Positions 35,900 to 47,420 of a stretch of 64,000 bases of DNA are shown one piece after another. The first letter of the stretch is position 1, and every line of letters starts with the position of its first letter. Made by a program: the position numbers and the translations under genes. Origin of the DNA: Blastomyces gilchristii SLH14081 (Eukaryota > Ascomycota > Eurotiomycetes > Onygenales > Ajellomycetaceae); assembly GCF_000003855.2 (NCBI RefSeq), contig NW_003101682.1, positions 1,863,148-1,927,147 on the forward strand. The letters are read 5' to 3'. A model generated the notes under the pieces. It saw nothing but the letters and a program-made list of their open reading frames with translations, had not been told where the DNA came from and ran no database searches.

Positions 35900-37615
35900 T
35901 ACTCTTCTCTCTCTAAGGCTTTGTTTATGAAGTCTTTCACTGAGTGACTTCATAGAATCAGCTCAGCACTGCAGTGATACTCACTAAAAACTCCTTATAT
36001 CTATAAAAAATCTCAGTGAGGAAAAATCCCTTGTTATTATAAAGAGAAAAGAGTCTGTCACTCAGTTTCTTATTTTATAAGATTCTTTGTGATCTACAGA
36101 TTCTTCTCTGACTATTATACAGATTCATCTCACATCTTTTATATAGAAGAGTTTCAGTTAACTCTTAATTATTTTCATGAGACTCTTATATAATTATTAC
36201 ACAGATTCATCTTACAGATGAATCACTCTCTGTGAAATCACTCTCATCAAAGAGAAGTATTTATAAGTTAATCTTTTACTCATTCTTATAAATCATTGTT
36301 CTTTGACACTGTAGAATTGTGAGGAATTTTTCATTCTTTCATTAACTCTGTAGAATTGTAGAGTCAAGATGTCTACAGTCTGTAATCACTCTTTGTAGTC
36401 ATATAGAAAGATTCAGATCTGTGATTCACAATCACTCTTATTTACTAGAGTAATCTGACTATTCTGTAGAATCACTCACAGTGTAAACAAATCTCTCTAG
36501 AGTAGTATAAATATCTCAGATCTGTCTGTGAAATCTCATCTTCTTTTCTCTTTTTCTGTAACAGCTCTCATTCTCACAAACTGTGAGTATTCTCATTCAT
36601 TTATAAAGTGTTTTCATTCAGATAATAGAGAGAGAGTGTTTCTGATAATATCTGCATGTTGATTCAAAAACTTCTCAAGAATAAAGATTTTTTCAATTTC
36701 AATATCTTTATAAATAATGTCTGACTGCTGCTGAGCTTCTTATAAGTGTCTCTGCAACTTCTCTGATCACTTTTTATCAGCTGATGAAGCAGAGACATTA
36801 TCATCTACAACTGCATCTTCACTTCTCTCAGTCTTATCATCATATCTGATCTTCAGATCAGCAGTCAATCTCATGCCTTTCTCAGATCAGTCTCTGACTC
36901 TAAGCAGTGTAGTTCTCTTCTTTGCTGTAAGTCTTCTTACAAGTAATTTCTTACAGATTCTAGCTGACAGTTCTTATGAAGCTCTCAGTATTATTAGTGT
37001 CTTCTGCAGTTCTGCAGATCTATAATCACCTTCTCTCTGTCTGTACAATCTCTGATCAGATATATGTGAATATGTCTAGGTTCTCTATCAATGATTCTCA
37101 CACTGCAGCGCATTTCTGTAATCTCATTGTCAATGAGAGATGAGTTCTCAGATACTCACAAAATCTGAGTAATCAAGATAATGCAAATGTCATGAATTTG
37201 TGACAGAAGTTGATCTGAGCAGATGAGCTCTCTCTCTATGTCTCAATTGTTTTCAGACTGAATACTTCAGCATAACTGAGAGAGTGAATATAGCTTTGTA
37301 AGAAGTATCTGATCACACACACAGACAGTCAGTTCTCAAGACTCTGCTGCAACTGCATGTACTCTGATATTCAGCTTCTCTGAAGTCTGTGCATTTTTAA
37401 CAGTCTTTATATCAAATATAATAATTGTCTGTACTGCAGGTATAATACTCTCTGCTTCTTTGAAGAGAAAAATTGATAGTTGTGAGAGAGTTGAGTGTCA
37501 CAGATGTTAAGAGTATAAGTTTGAGTTTTCTTGTTTTTTTCTTTATTAATCTCTAAATTGTGTTCACAGCTCTGTTTTTATTTCTTATTTTTTAACTTTA
37601 ATAAGAGTATGATTT
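35900..37615 (-). pseudogene. GypA-5 post-pol region with decayed extra ORF
   Basis: Parallel to 13652-15364. The extra ORF is visible at about 37150-36840 (minus strand), including NEITEMRCSVRIIDRE-like text. This copy retains a CGC at 37108-37110. The remaining 900 bp are non-coding, ending in the purine tract beside the LTR. Confidence 0.6.
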
Positions 37616-40600
37616 CTTCTTTTCTTGTATACACTGCAGACTGTTCATTTCAGTAGAAACTTATCATCTTATAGACTAGAATTCACAAATGACAGTGTTA
37701 ATATCTTTATTATAATCAGGTTCTTAGTGAAGATCACATCATTCTGACTTATCAGAATTTGTGATATGAAAGTCATGTCTCAGCTTCTGCAGATATCTTA
37801 TCTGTCTGAATAATTCTCAAGTGAACTCATTTATCTTATCAGAATACTCTTATCACTGAATCTTGAATCAGAGCTCATAATCTCACTTCTCTGAGTCAAT
37901 AATCTCTTTGATCTGATATTCTCTTTCACTCTCTAGTACTTTGTGAACAGAGTGATAAGTCACAGAGTTCTCTTCTGAAAATTCCTTGTATTCACAGAGT
38001 AAAGAGACATGAAAAATATTATATATCTACAACTCAGATGACAGTTTCAATCTATAGAACTGTAAACTAACTTTCTTCACAATCTTATAAGACTCTGTTC
38101 ATAAGAGATTCAGCTTCTTACTAGATCTCTGTATGATGATGTTTTCTAGACTTAGCTAGACTCTATTATCTTTCTTGAAACTCTTTATAATATGCTTGAA
38201 GTCATAGTATCTCTTCTAATACTCTTGAGTCTGTCTCAAGAATTCACAGACTTTCTCTCAGATCTTCTGAATTCTCTCAGTCTGTTCATGAGCATTATCA
38301 TACTCTATAGTATACTCTCATAAGTTCATCAAGATCATCTGTGAATAAGTCTCAGTGAGTATCTCAAAGAGAGTTTTATCTGTGCTGACATGTTTTAAGT
38401 TGTTGTATACAAACTCTGTGAGTGATAATCAATACACTCAGTCATTCTGATTATAATTGACAAAGTATCACAGATACTGTTTTAATATACTTATCAGGCA
38501 TTCTATCTGATCATCTGTCTGTTGATAAAAAGTCATGCTTAGATCTCATAAGATCTTCAGTATAGTTATCAGATCAGATCAGAACTCTTCTATAAAGATT
38601 AATTCTCTGTCTGAGATAATATTCACAGGCAATTCATGCAATCAGATCATATCATGAATAAAGATATAAGTCAAATTCTTTGACTTCAAGTTCTTGCAGA
38701 TGAATATAAAGTGTGTTATCTTGATAAAGTAATTCACTATCATCAGCACACTGTCAAAGTAGGCATCATATATGTTCTTGCTTTCAGAGAGACTTATAAG
38801 AACATTCATTTCTAGCTGTTCTCAAGATTTCTATGAGATGAGTAGAGAAGTAAGTTCTTTATATAATCTGAACTGCACTATCTGTGAATTCTGATAAATA
38901 GTACAAGAATTCACTATCTTCTTTATAAGTTCTCACATCTTCAGTTAGAAGTATTTTCTTACAAGCAACTCATGAGTTCTAGTGTCTGTAAAATGACTTA
39001 TTAGAGAAGAGTCATGATATCTTTTAATGAGTTCTATGCATAGAAACTTATTCACAGATATATAAATTCAGCTCTCTCTTTGTAAGAGATTATTTAAGTC
39101 TCTTCAACTCTTTATTTCTGCAGAATTGATCCCTGCTATAAGCAGTTTCTGAATATACTGAGCATATTCATTCTTCAGTTACAGTTCAGATAATCTGAAT
39201 AGAAGATCTTATAAAGACTTATACTCTGTTTTCTCTTATATCAGGTCTTCTGCAGCACTTCTCAAAGCTCATAAACTCTTCAGATTATAGATACTGTCTT
39301 CAAGAATTCTCACAGAGATCTTCAGAGTGTTGACTCTCAGTGTTATAGAGAGTAGTTATACAGACTTCTTCTCTCTCTTCTCTCTCTTCTCTCACAGGGG
39401 ATTGAGAGACTCTTCAGTTAATCTCTTCATAACACTCAGTCTGAGTATTCTGTGAAGCTTTTCTGTCTTCTCTAACTTCTCTGTATCTGTCACTCTGATC
39501 TTCTTGATATAGTCTGATCTGTGAGAGAGTCTGTCTGCTAGGTTCTTAGTTCTCTTAATATATTCTATCTTGAATCAGAACTCACTCAGTCTCTGAGCTC
39601 AGTGAACCTGTCATTATAAGAGTTTCTTAATTGAAGTAAACTATTATAAGCTGTCATGATCAGTTCTAATAGTAATCACTATTACAAGGCTCTCAAAGTA
39701 GTGATATCAGTGATGAAAGAATTTCACTATTATAAGAAGCTTCTAATCATGAATGTTATAGTTAATCTCTGTGAATTATATCTTCTATGAGAAAAAGATC
39801 ACTGAAACTCAGTTCTCATTTAACTGTAGTTATGAGACTATTTCTGAAATCACAAAGAAGAAGACATCTATCTTCAATCTGATTAAGAGTAAGAAATCAA
39901 AGTGAAACAGTATCACTGTATTTATGAATATCTGTTTCAATCTTGCAAAGACTCTGTGAGCTTCTGAGATAAGAAAGTTCTTACAGTTCTTTCTTCTCAA
40001 TAATCTTTTCATTCTTCATTTGCAGAATAACTTCTTCTTATTTTCATTCTTCAGTATGTCTGTAAGAGCTAAGAAGATTCTCATGAATACAAAGATAAAC
40101 TGTCTATAGAAATTCACAAAGCTTAGAAAGATCTGAATCTCATGAATACTAGTTAACTTCAGTTATAATAGAATAGTCTCAATCTGTGAAGATTTCATCT
40201 GAATATCATCTGCAGTGATTACATATTCTAGGAAATTAATTCAATAAGCACTGAAGTTGTACTTTACAAGCTTAATATACAGTTCTGCCTTATCTAAGGC
40301 TTTTAACACACTTTATACATGCTCAGTGTGTTCTTTCTTCTTCACAGAGTACATTATCACATCATTCAGATATATTATCATGAAGACATTCAGATATATA
40401 TGAAGTATTTTATTAATAAAAGACTGAAATACTGCAGGGATATTAGTCAGATTAAAAGACATTACTAGATATTTAAACAATCTCAGTGCAGTTCTAAAGA
40501 TGATCTTTTATTCATTCTCAGACTGTATTCACAGCTGTGTATATATATTGATCATATTCAGTTATATGAATATGACAGCTTCTGTAAGACAGTTAATCAT

Positions 40601-41910
40601 ATTCTTAATCAGAAATAGAGAGTAGTGACTCTTTATTATCTTGAAGTTCAGATTGTGATAGTCTATACATAATCTGAGATCTTCATTCTTCTTCTTTATA
40701 AATATTACAGAGACTTTCACAGAGGCCTGTGAAGATCAGATGAAGTCATTCTTCAGATTCTTTTTCACATAGATTTGCAAGACCTCTGTCTCATAATAAG
40801 AGAGTCTATAGATTGATTCTCAGAAGAATTTCTATTCTTCTATTAAATCTATTATCAGATTCTTCTTATAGTGAGAAGAAAGCTTAGCTATCTTTGCTAA
40901 GCTGAATATCTCTGTGAGATCTTAATATTTCTCTGATATCTGAAGCTCAGTTTTCATGACTGTGAGATTCTCAGACACTTATAAAGTTATTATATAGATG
41001 AGCTTATCTCCTCTAATTAACTCTGCAGCATCAACTGATTCTATCTCTGTAAGTAAGTCTATTAACACTGATTGAAAGTATAATTCTGACTCACAGACAG
41101 CTATGTGTGAATTGTGTCTTTGAAGTTATATAAGTCTTAAGTACATGTTATCTGTGATGTCTGTGATAATCACAGTTTCTGCAAATCTTCTTCAGGTTTC
41201 AGAGAGATCTTGTAATTCAAAAGTGACTCTTATAAGTCTCTCAGTTCTCAGATCTGAGTTCTCATACTCTGCTTATTATAAGAGTAGATTTTCAGTTTTC
41301 ATCTTTCAGTTTATTCACTTCATGAGCTTTAGAGACACTACAGTGACCTGAGATTCTGAGTTCATCAATACTTTTCATACTTATGAGACAGCAGTATCAC
41401 AGCACAGTCTCTCTCTGTAAGCAAGTATTTTCATTGAGAGAGTAACAGATTCAGATGTCAGCTTCAAGACTTTTAAGAAGACTATTACTGACTCTGTTCA
41501 TGACTTCTCAAATTTCTATTTTGATTTATTCAGACAGTTTGTGTGAAGATGTTCTGATTTAGAACAGATAAAGTAGAGTCTCTTTTTCTTAATCTTTCTA
41601 TTATACACTCTGTTCACAGAAGCTTGTAAAGCTCTTTCTTTCTACTTAGTAGTCAGATATAAATCTCTCTGTGTCTTATCATCTTTTTCTGACAACTCTG
41701 TTCTCTGTTATTCTAGCTCTCACAGAGCTGATCAGTGATCTGCTCTCTGCAGATCTGTGACTCTCACAGTGATCTATAAGCAGTGAATAAGAGTCATCAG
41801 TTTCTTCAGAGTCAAGAGCTTAGAGTCTTACTCAATGAGCTTATTCTGCATATTTTTATTCAGTCTCTTTATAAATATTATCATTCAGGTCTTATTTCAG
41901 GGCTCTGTTT
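37616..41910 (-). pseudogene. GypA-5 pol and truncated gag remnant
   Basis: Minus strand. gag begins abruptly after the deletion junction at 41910. The zinc knuckle, protease, RT (box IYLNDVIMYSV near 40370, first Asp lost), RNase H start (40012-39830: AHRVFARLKQIFINTVILFHF), integrase and chromodomain-like tail follow in order. The plus-strand ORF at 41145-41351 is the recurring antisense shadow. Broken by many stops throughout. Confidence 0.85.
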
Positions 41911-42153
41911 TCACAGATGATTATTTGAGTGTTTGCAGCTTGATGTGATATGTACTGTTAACTACTAGAAGTATTCATAGTAGAAAGATAAAATGTAGAA
42001 GTCAAATGTATAATAGTATTCAAGCTGAGTTATGAATAGTATTCATGAACTCCAGTCTATATAGTTGTGTGTAGCTAAGAGCCGCTAGCCCTATTGATTA
42101 CGCGAGAGATAGGAATAGAAGTAAAGAATCCGCGAGAAGCGGGATTTCTTACA
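41911..42153 (-). repeat. GypA-5 5' LTR, inner end truncated (243 bp left)
   Basis: The outer right edge keeps five CpG (TACGCGAG, CCGCGAGAAGCGGG). The inner left edge starts within the LTR at TCACAGATGATTATT and has no CpG. Confidence 0.9.
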
Positions 42154-42498
42154 CAATGAGCTTGTTCTGCATATCTTTATTCAGCTTCTTTATAAACATT
42201 ATTATTCAGATCTTGTTTCAGAGCCCTGTTTTCACAGATCTTAATTCATATCATAATTTTATAAAGCACTGTAAGTAGTCTTTATCAGATTTCTCATCTC
42301 TTTTTCTAATATTGATGATTACAGCTCAGATGTTCTCTGTTTAGCTTACAGAGTTTCTCAACTTATTCTCTAGATAAGTCTTAAGAATAGATCAGCAGAA
42401 TCTCTTATAATCATTCTCTAGATAATTCAGTCAGTTCTTAGCTTCAGTGTAGTAGAGGTCTGTTATTATATAGATGACAGCTTCTTCGTCTTTCATGT

Positions 42499-44087
42499 TA
42501 TTATTATTATTATTATTCTTCAATTATAGATGTATGCAGTCAGAGACTATGACATCTATCTGAGAACTTTTAGTTCTCAGGGTTTTTCCTATATCTGTAA
42601 AGTTAACTATTATACATTCATCAATTTCAGATATGCAAAATCAGAAAATTCCAGCCCAGAATATAAAAACTGTTTACAAATTGCAGTGTTTTAACATCTT
42701 CTGATACTTTGAAATCATTTGACAATATCATGACAAAGGAAAAGAGAAAGAGAACACAGTCTTAAAGATAGACACATTAAATAGATAGATAGAAAGAAAT
42801 TGAAAGGAAAAGATAAAGTAAAGAGAGACTGTAACAAAACAAATTATTAAAAGATAGTGTATAGCTGTTTTAACAGACTATATCTGATTGATTTCCCTCT
42901 CTTCATATTCAGATAATTCTGAATTTAGCCATTTTCTTGTAGCTGCTTGAGTTTCTGATAGAAAGTCTATTAAGTATTTAATTCCTGTCTTAGTTGAGAA
43001 TAAGAATCTCATATTTAATTGATTTAGATTATACTTCTCTTTCAATCTGGCTCTGAGATTATTGTATAATGCACAGTGCATTACAATATGCTCAGAATTC
43101 TCATTTGCATTGCAGAATGAGCATTCTATTGAGTCAAATCTATCATCAAATCTTTGTATATAAGATTTGAAATAGCCATGTCCTAGTTTCAGCTGTATTA
43201 TAGATGAGAATATTTTCTTTTTACATTTAATTGAACAAGATTTCCACTTGGGTTTTGTTTCAAATCTTGAATAATGTATACTCTTCTTTTGTTTCTGCCA
43301 GCTTTTATTCCACTTGTCTAAACAAGATTCTTTTATTTTTCTCTTTATAAAAGACCAGGACACAATTTTTTGAATAGATCTGCTTAATTCTGCACCCTTT
43401 TTTGCAGCTGAATCAGCCAATTCATTGCCATGTATATTCATATGAGCAGGAACTCAGTGCAGATGAATTATCAGCTTTGATGTTCTTCTCTTTTGAATTT
43501 TCAAAACAGAGTTTAAGATCAGTTCAAGATTCATTTGATCATTATGAATCTGACTATTTCTAAGTCTTTTTAAAGCAGCTTGACTATCAGAGAATATTCA
43601 TGCCTCTTTCAAACTATTTCCTCTTTTATGAGATTTTATTTCTATGAGTTTGAAAGCTTTCACTATTGCAAATAGTTCAGCATCAAAGACTTCAGATTCA
43701 CAGCCTAGATTTCAGAAATCTGAGATAAAATTGATATTATCTTCAGTATAAGCAATGCCTGCGCCTAATCTATTCAGGTTCTTATTTTTTGAGTCATCTG
43801 AATAAATCAGAATAGAGTCTTTTACATTGATTGTAGAAATCCTCTTCAAATGCTGTTCATATTCTTTCTCTTTTGATAGTTCACTTATTTGTAAGTCTAT
43901 AAGAGATTCAAGCTTTTCTCTCCAGGGAGATAACTTCTCATGATTCACTTTTTCAACATTTAAAGAAGAAAATTGATTTTTAATCAGAGAGCATAGTCTA
44001 AAGTTGAGAAGGCATTTTCTTTGAAGAATTATTTTCATTCCAATCAAGAAATCTATTCCAATCCAGTTCATTTCCAGAGTTAATTGA
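42499..44087 (-). mobile_element. LINE-1, 5'-truncated Tad1-like element (1589 bp)
   Basis: Read on the minus strand, with the 3' end on the left. The 14-bp duplication TTCGTCTTTCATGT / TTCATCTTTCATGT flanks it (42485-42498 and 44088-44101). It ends in a (TAA)n tail at 42499-42520. The 3' UTR at 42521-42877 includes a perfect hairpin CTGAGAAC/GTTCTCAG at 42560-42580. Only the C-terminal third of ORF2 is present. Confidence 0.92.
42878..44087 (-). pseudogene. LINE-1 ORF2 C-terminal part (RNase H and C-terminus)
   Basis: Minus strand, ending at TAG 42880-42878. It contains the RNase H domain (LIYSDDSKNKNLNRLGAGIA near 43780; CEVFDAELFAIVKAFK; IFSDSQAALKRL; VPAHMNIHGNELADSAAKK at 43441). The C-terminus has Cys-Cys-His-Cys spacing (CSFCNANENSEHIVMHC). 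Relative to LINE-2 it has a small indel near 43999 that shifts the frame. TGA replaces TGG at three conserved Trp sites (43712 FISDF-TGA; EA-TGA-IFSD; LH-TGA-VPAH). The first and third are TGG in LINE-2. Tad1 ORF2 proteins normally end in RNase H plus this zinc-like motif. Confidence 0.9.
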
Positions 44088-44542
44088 TTCATCTTTCATG
44101 TCACACAGTTGAGCTTGTAAGTCAATTTTAAATATAAACTTATAAAAGTATTTATAGATTGTGATTCAGTAAGTGATCTTAAGTGATCACAGCTTAAGAA
44201 AGTTTCTTTTCAGTTTATAGATATCTCTGAAGATTATATCTAGAGACTCAGTTCAAGAGTGTTTGCAGATAGTAAGCATTTCTTGTAGAAAAATAGCTTA
44301 ATTCTGTAGAAGATGCTCAAGAATGTTCTTCACTGAGATTGATTCATTTATGAATTCAGAGAATTTCTCTGTCACAGATGCAGAGAATGATATTGTGTGA
44401 GTGATTAATAAGTTCTCTGAGACTTCTTTTATAGAGATTATTCATAGTTTGAGTGACTGCTTCTGAGTATCTGTAGTAGAGTTCACAGGAATTAAAGTAT
44501 ACAAGTTTCTAGTTCTTTCAGTCATAACAGATGATTGCTGAC

Positions 44543-45048
44543 TAGACTGACCGCTGAGACCATGAATTTCACATTTGGTCTCATTTGGTCTGGTCTCATA
44601 CATTTCTTGGCGTGAATCCCGCTGAGACTGGCTATCAAAAAAACATGTAAAGTGACTATATATCAGATCTTAAAATGGAACCATGACTTGAAAAAAATGA
44701 CAAAGTGGTCTCATTTGGTTCTATTTAGTCCCATTCTTGGCATAAAGTTACTATTTTTAGACATTTTAAGGTTTTTTTTAGACTATTTTTAATTTTTTAA
44801 AAAGTAACGCTTTTTGATAATGCTCAAATGAGATTTAAAGTCATTTAAAGCAATAAAAATAATTTAAATTGAGAAGTGAAAATCATGGTCTCATTTGAAA
44901 AATGTGACAAGAGTAGACAGTAAGTCTCACTGAGACAGTATGAGACTACTATCTAATGTTAAAACCGTGTAATGGGATCAGTCGAATTGGTAATAGAACT
45001 ATCAAAAAATCTGGTCCTGGTTCCAGACACGGTCACACGGTCAGTCTA
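44543..45048 (-). mobile_element. MITE-2 (506 bp)
   Basis: Inverted relative to MITE-1. Duplication TTGCTGAC / TTGCTAAC (44535-44542 and 45049-45056), one G-to-A difference. The empty-site sequence is visible in GypA-3 at about 28153-28165. The terminal regions keep CACGGTCACACGG. Confidence 0.9.
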
Positions 45049-45071
45049 TTGCTAACTGACTGAGCTTGAAA

Positions 45072-45329
45072 TGTAAGAATAAGTGCTCACAGATGATTAT
45101 TCAGATGTTTGCAGCTTGACATGATATATACTGTTAACTACTAGAAGTATTCACAGTAGAAAGATAAAATGTAGAGATTAAATGTATAATAGTATTCAAG
45201 CTGAGTTATGAATAGTATTCGCGAACTCCAGTCTATATAGTTGTGTGTAGTCAAGGGCCGCTAACTCTATTGATTACGCGAGAGATAGGAATAGAGGTAA
45301 AGAATCTACAAGAAGCAGAATTTCTTACA
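45072..45329 (-). repeat. GypA-4 5' LTR (258 bp)
   Basis: The outer right half keeps CpG (TTCGCGAAC, GGCCGC, TACGCGAG). The inner left 60 bp (GTGCTCACAGATGATTATTC and on) have none. Confidence 0.92.
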
Positions 45330-47420
45330 TTGAGAGTCTTGTGACAGTGATCACTGTTAGAACTGATTATAACAGCTTATAATAGTTTACTTTAATTAAG
45401 AAACTCTCACAGTAGCAGATTTACTGAGCTCAGAGACTGAGTAAGTTCTGATTCAAGATAGAATATATTAAGAGAACTAAGAATTCAGCAGATAAACTCT
45501 CTTACAGATCAGACTATGTTAAGAAGATCAGAGTGACAGATACAGAGAGACTAGAGAAGACAGAAAAGCTTCACAGAATGCTCAAACTGAGTGTTATAAA
45601 GAGATTAACTGAAGAGTCTCTTAATTCTCTATAAGAGAAGAGAGAAAAGAGAGAGAAGAAGTCTGTATAACTACTCTTTATAATACTAAGAGTTAACACA
45701 CTGACAATCTCTGTGAGAATTCTTGAAGAGAGTATCTATAATCTGAAGAGTTTACAGACTTTAAGAAGCACTGCAGAAGACCTGATATAAGAGAAAATAG
45801 AGTATAAGTCTTTATAAAATCTTCTGGTCAGATTGTCTGAACTATAATTAAAGAATGAATATACTCAGTATATTCAGAAACTGCTCATGACAGAGATTAA
45901 TTCTACAGAAATAAAGAATTAAAGAGACTTAAATAATCTCTTATAAAGAGAGAACTGAATTTATATATCTATAAATAAGTTTCTATGTATAGAACTTATT
46001 AAAAGATATCATGACTCTTCTCTAGCAGGTAATTTTACAGATACTAGAACTTATAAGTTATTTATAAGAAAATACTTCTGACTGAAGATGTGAGAACTTA
46101 TAAAGAAGATAGTAAATTCTTGTACTATTTATCAGAATTTATAGATAGTGTAGTTCAGATTATATAAAGAACTTACTTCTCTACTCATTCTATAAAAATC
46201 TTGAAAATAGCTAGAAATGAACATTCTTATAAATCTCTCTGAAAGTAAGAATATATATAATACCTACTTTAACAGTGTGCTAATGATAGTAGATTACTTT
46301 ATCAAGATAACACACTTTATACTCATCTGTAAGAACTTAAAGTCAAAGAATTTAACTTATATTTTTATTTATAATATAATTTGATTATATGAATTATCTG
46401 TAAACATTATCTCAGATAGAGAATTAATCTTCACAGAGAAGTTCTGATCTGATCTGATAACTATACTGAAGATCTCATGAGATCTAAGTACAGCTTTTCA
46501 TCAACAGACAGATGATCAGATAAAATATCTGATAAGTATATTGAAACAGTATCTGTAGTGCTTTGTCAATTATAATTTGAATAACTGAATACATTGATTA
46601 TCACTTACAGAGTTTGTATATAACAACTCAAAGCATGTCAGTACAGATAAAACTCTCTTTAAAATACTTACTAAGACTTATTCATAAATAATCTTGATGA
46701 ACTCATGAGAGTACACTATAGAGTGTGATGATATCTGTGAATGAGCTGAGAGAATTCAGAATATTCAGAAGAAAGTCTGTAAATTCTTGAGAAAGACTCA
46801 AGAGTATCAGAAGAGATACTATAACTTTAAGCATATTACAAAGAGTTTTAAGAAAGATAATAGAGTCTGACTGAGTCTAGAAAATATCATTATATAGAGA
46901 TCTAGTAAGAAGCTGAATCTCTTACAGACAGAGTCTTATAAGATTATGAAGAAAGTTAGCTCACAGTTCTACAGATTGAAACTGTTATCTGAGTTATAAA
47001 TATATAATATTTTTCATGTCTCTTTACTTTATAAATATAAGAAATTCTTAGAAGAGAACTCTGTAACTCATTACTCTATTTATAAAGTATTAGAGAGTAA
47101 AAGAGAATATCAAATTAAAGAAATTATTGACTTAGAGAAGTGAGATTATAAGCTCTGATTTAAGATTCAATAGTAAGAGTATTCTGATAGAATGAATAAG
47201 TTCACTTGAGAATTATCTGAGCAGATAAGATATCTGTAAAAGCTGAGATATGACTTTTATACTGTGAATTCTGATAAGTCAGAATAATGCAGTCTTCACT
47301 AAGAATCTGATTATAATAAAGATATTAACACTGTTATTTATAAATTCTAGTCTATAAGATAATAAATTTCTACTGAAATGAACAGTCTGCAGTGTATGAA
47401 AAGAGAAGAAGAAATCATAT
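45330..47420 (+). pseudogene. GypA-2 RNase H end, integrase and chromodomain remnant
   Basis: Sense continuation after GypA-4. Integrase zinc domain and core: YHDSSLAGNFTDTRTYKLF near 46010, VNS-TGA-YYLSEFIDS, then DLMRSKYSFSSTDR near 46500 (usual 'STAFHPQTDGQTER'). A chromodomain-like end is at about 47080-47290: KVLESKREYQIKEIIDLEK, TGA, DYKL, TGA, FKIQ, stops, EYSDRMNKFT, TGA, ELSEQ. It matches the 'WEGYP..TWEP' pattern with each Trp as a stop. Frames are broken in more than ten places. No expression expected. Confidence 0.83.

Larger units (their letters stand above)
35642..42153 (-). mobile_element. GypA-5, family-A element with internal gag deletion (6512 bp)
   Basis: Nested in the gag of GypA-4 with duplication CAATG (35637-35641 and 42154-42158). 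It is about 740 bp shorter than GypA-3 and GypA-4. The 5' LTR has lost about 15 bp at its inner end, and the first ~715 bp of leader and gag are missing. The junction at about 41911-41918 is TCACAGAT, present in both the LTR and gag, so a microhomology deletion is likely. Confidence 0.92.
42154..45071 (-). pseudogene. GypA-4 gag N-terminal part, split by LINE-1 and MITE-2
   Basis: gag start ATG at 44525 (minus; MTERTRNL). The coding remnant runs 44525-44102, then across LINE-1 to 42484-42154, where GypA-5 interrupts it. MITE-2 lies between the LTR and the start codon. Pieces rejoin exactly once the duplications are removed. Multiple stops. Confidence 0.82.
29047..45329 (-). mobile_element. 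GypA-4, complete family-A element carrying four insertions
   Basis: The LTRs are 29047-29304 (3') and 45072-45329 (5'). The target duplication is TTGAG on both sides (29042-29046 and 45330-45334). It contains SINE-2, GypA-5, LINE-1 and MITE-2. Subtracting these and their duplications leaves about 7254 bp. It is inserted in the RNase H part of GypA-2. Confidence 0.93.

Noticed and set aside
41830..42240. 85-bp direct duplication flanking a solo LTR
   Set aside because: It is explained by insertion of GypA-5 into the gag of GypA-4 at CAATG plus a deletion that brought GypA-5's own gag next to its LTR.
42499..42520. Independent TTA microsatellites (also 49805, 62972, 11692, 31160)
   Set aside because: Each is the 3' tail of a LINE or SINE adjoining a target duplication.
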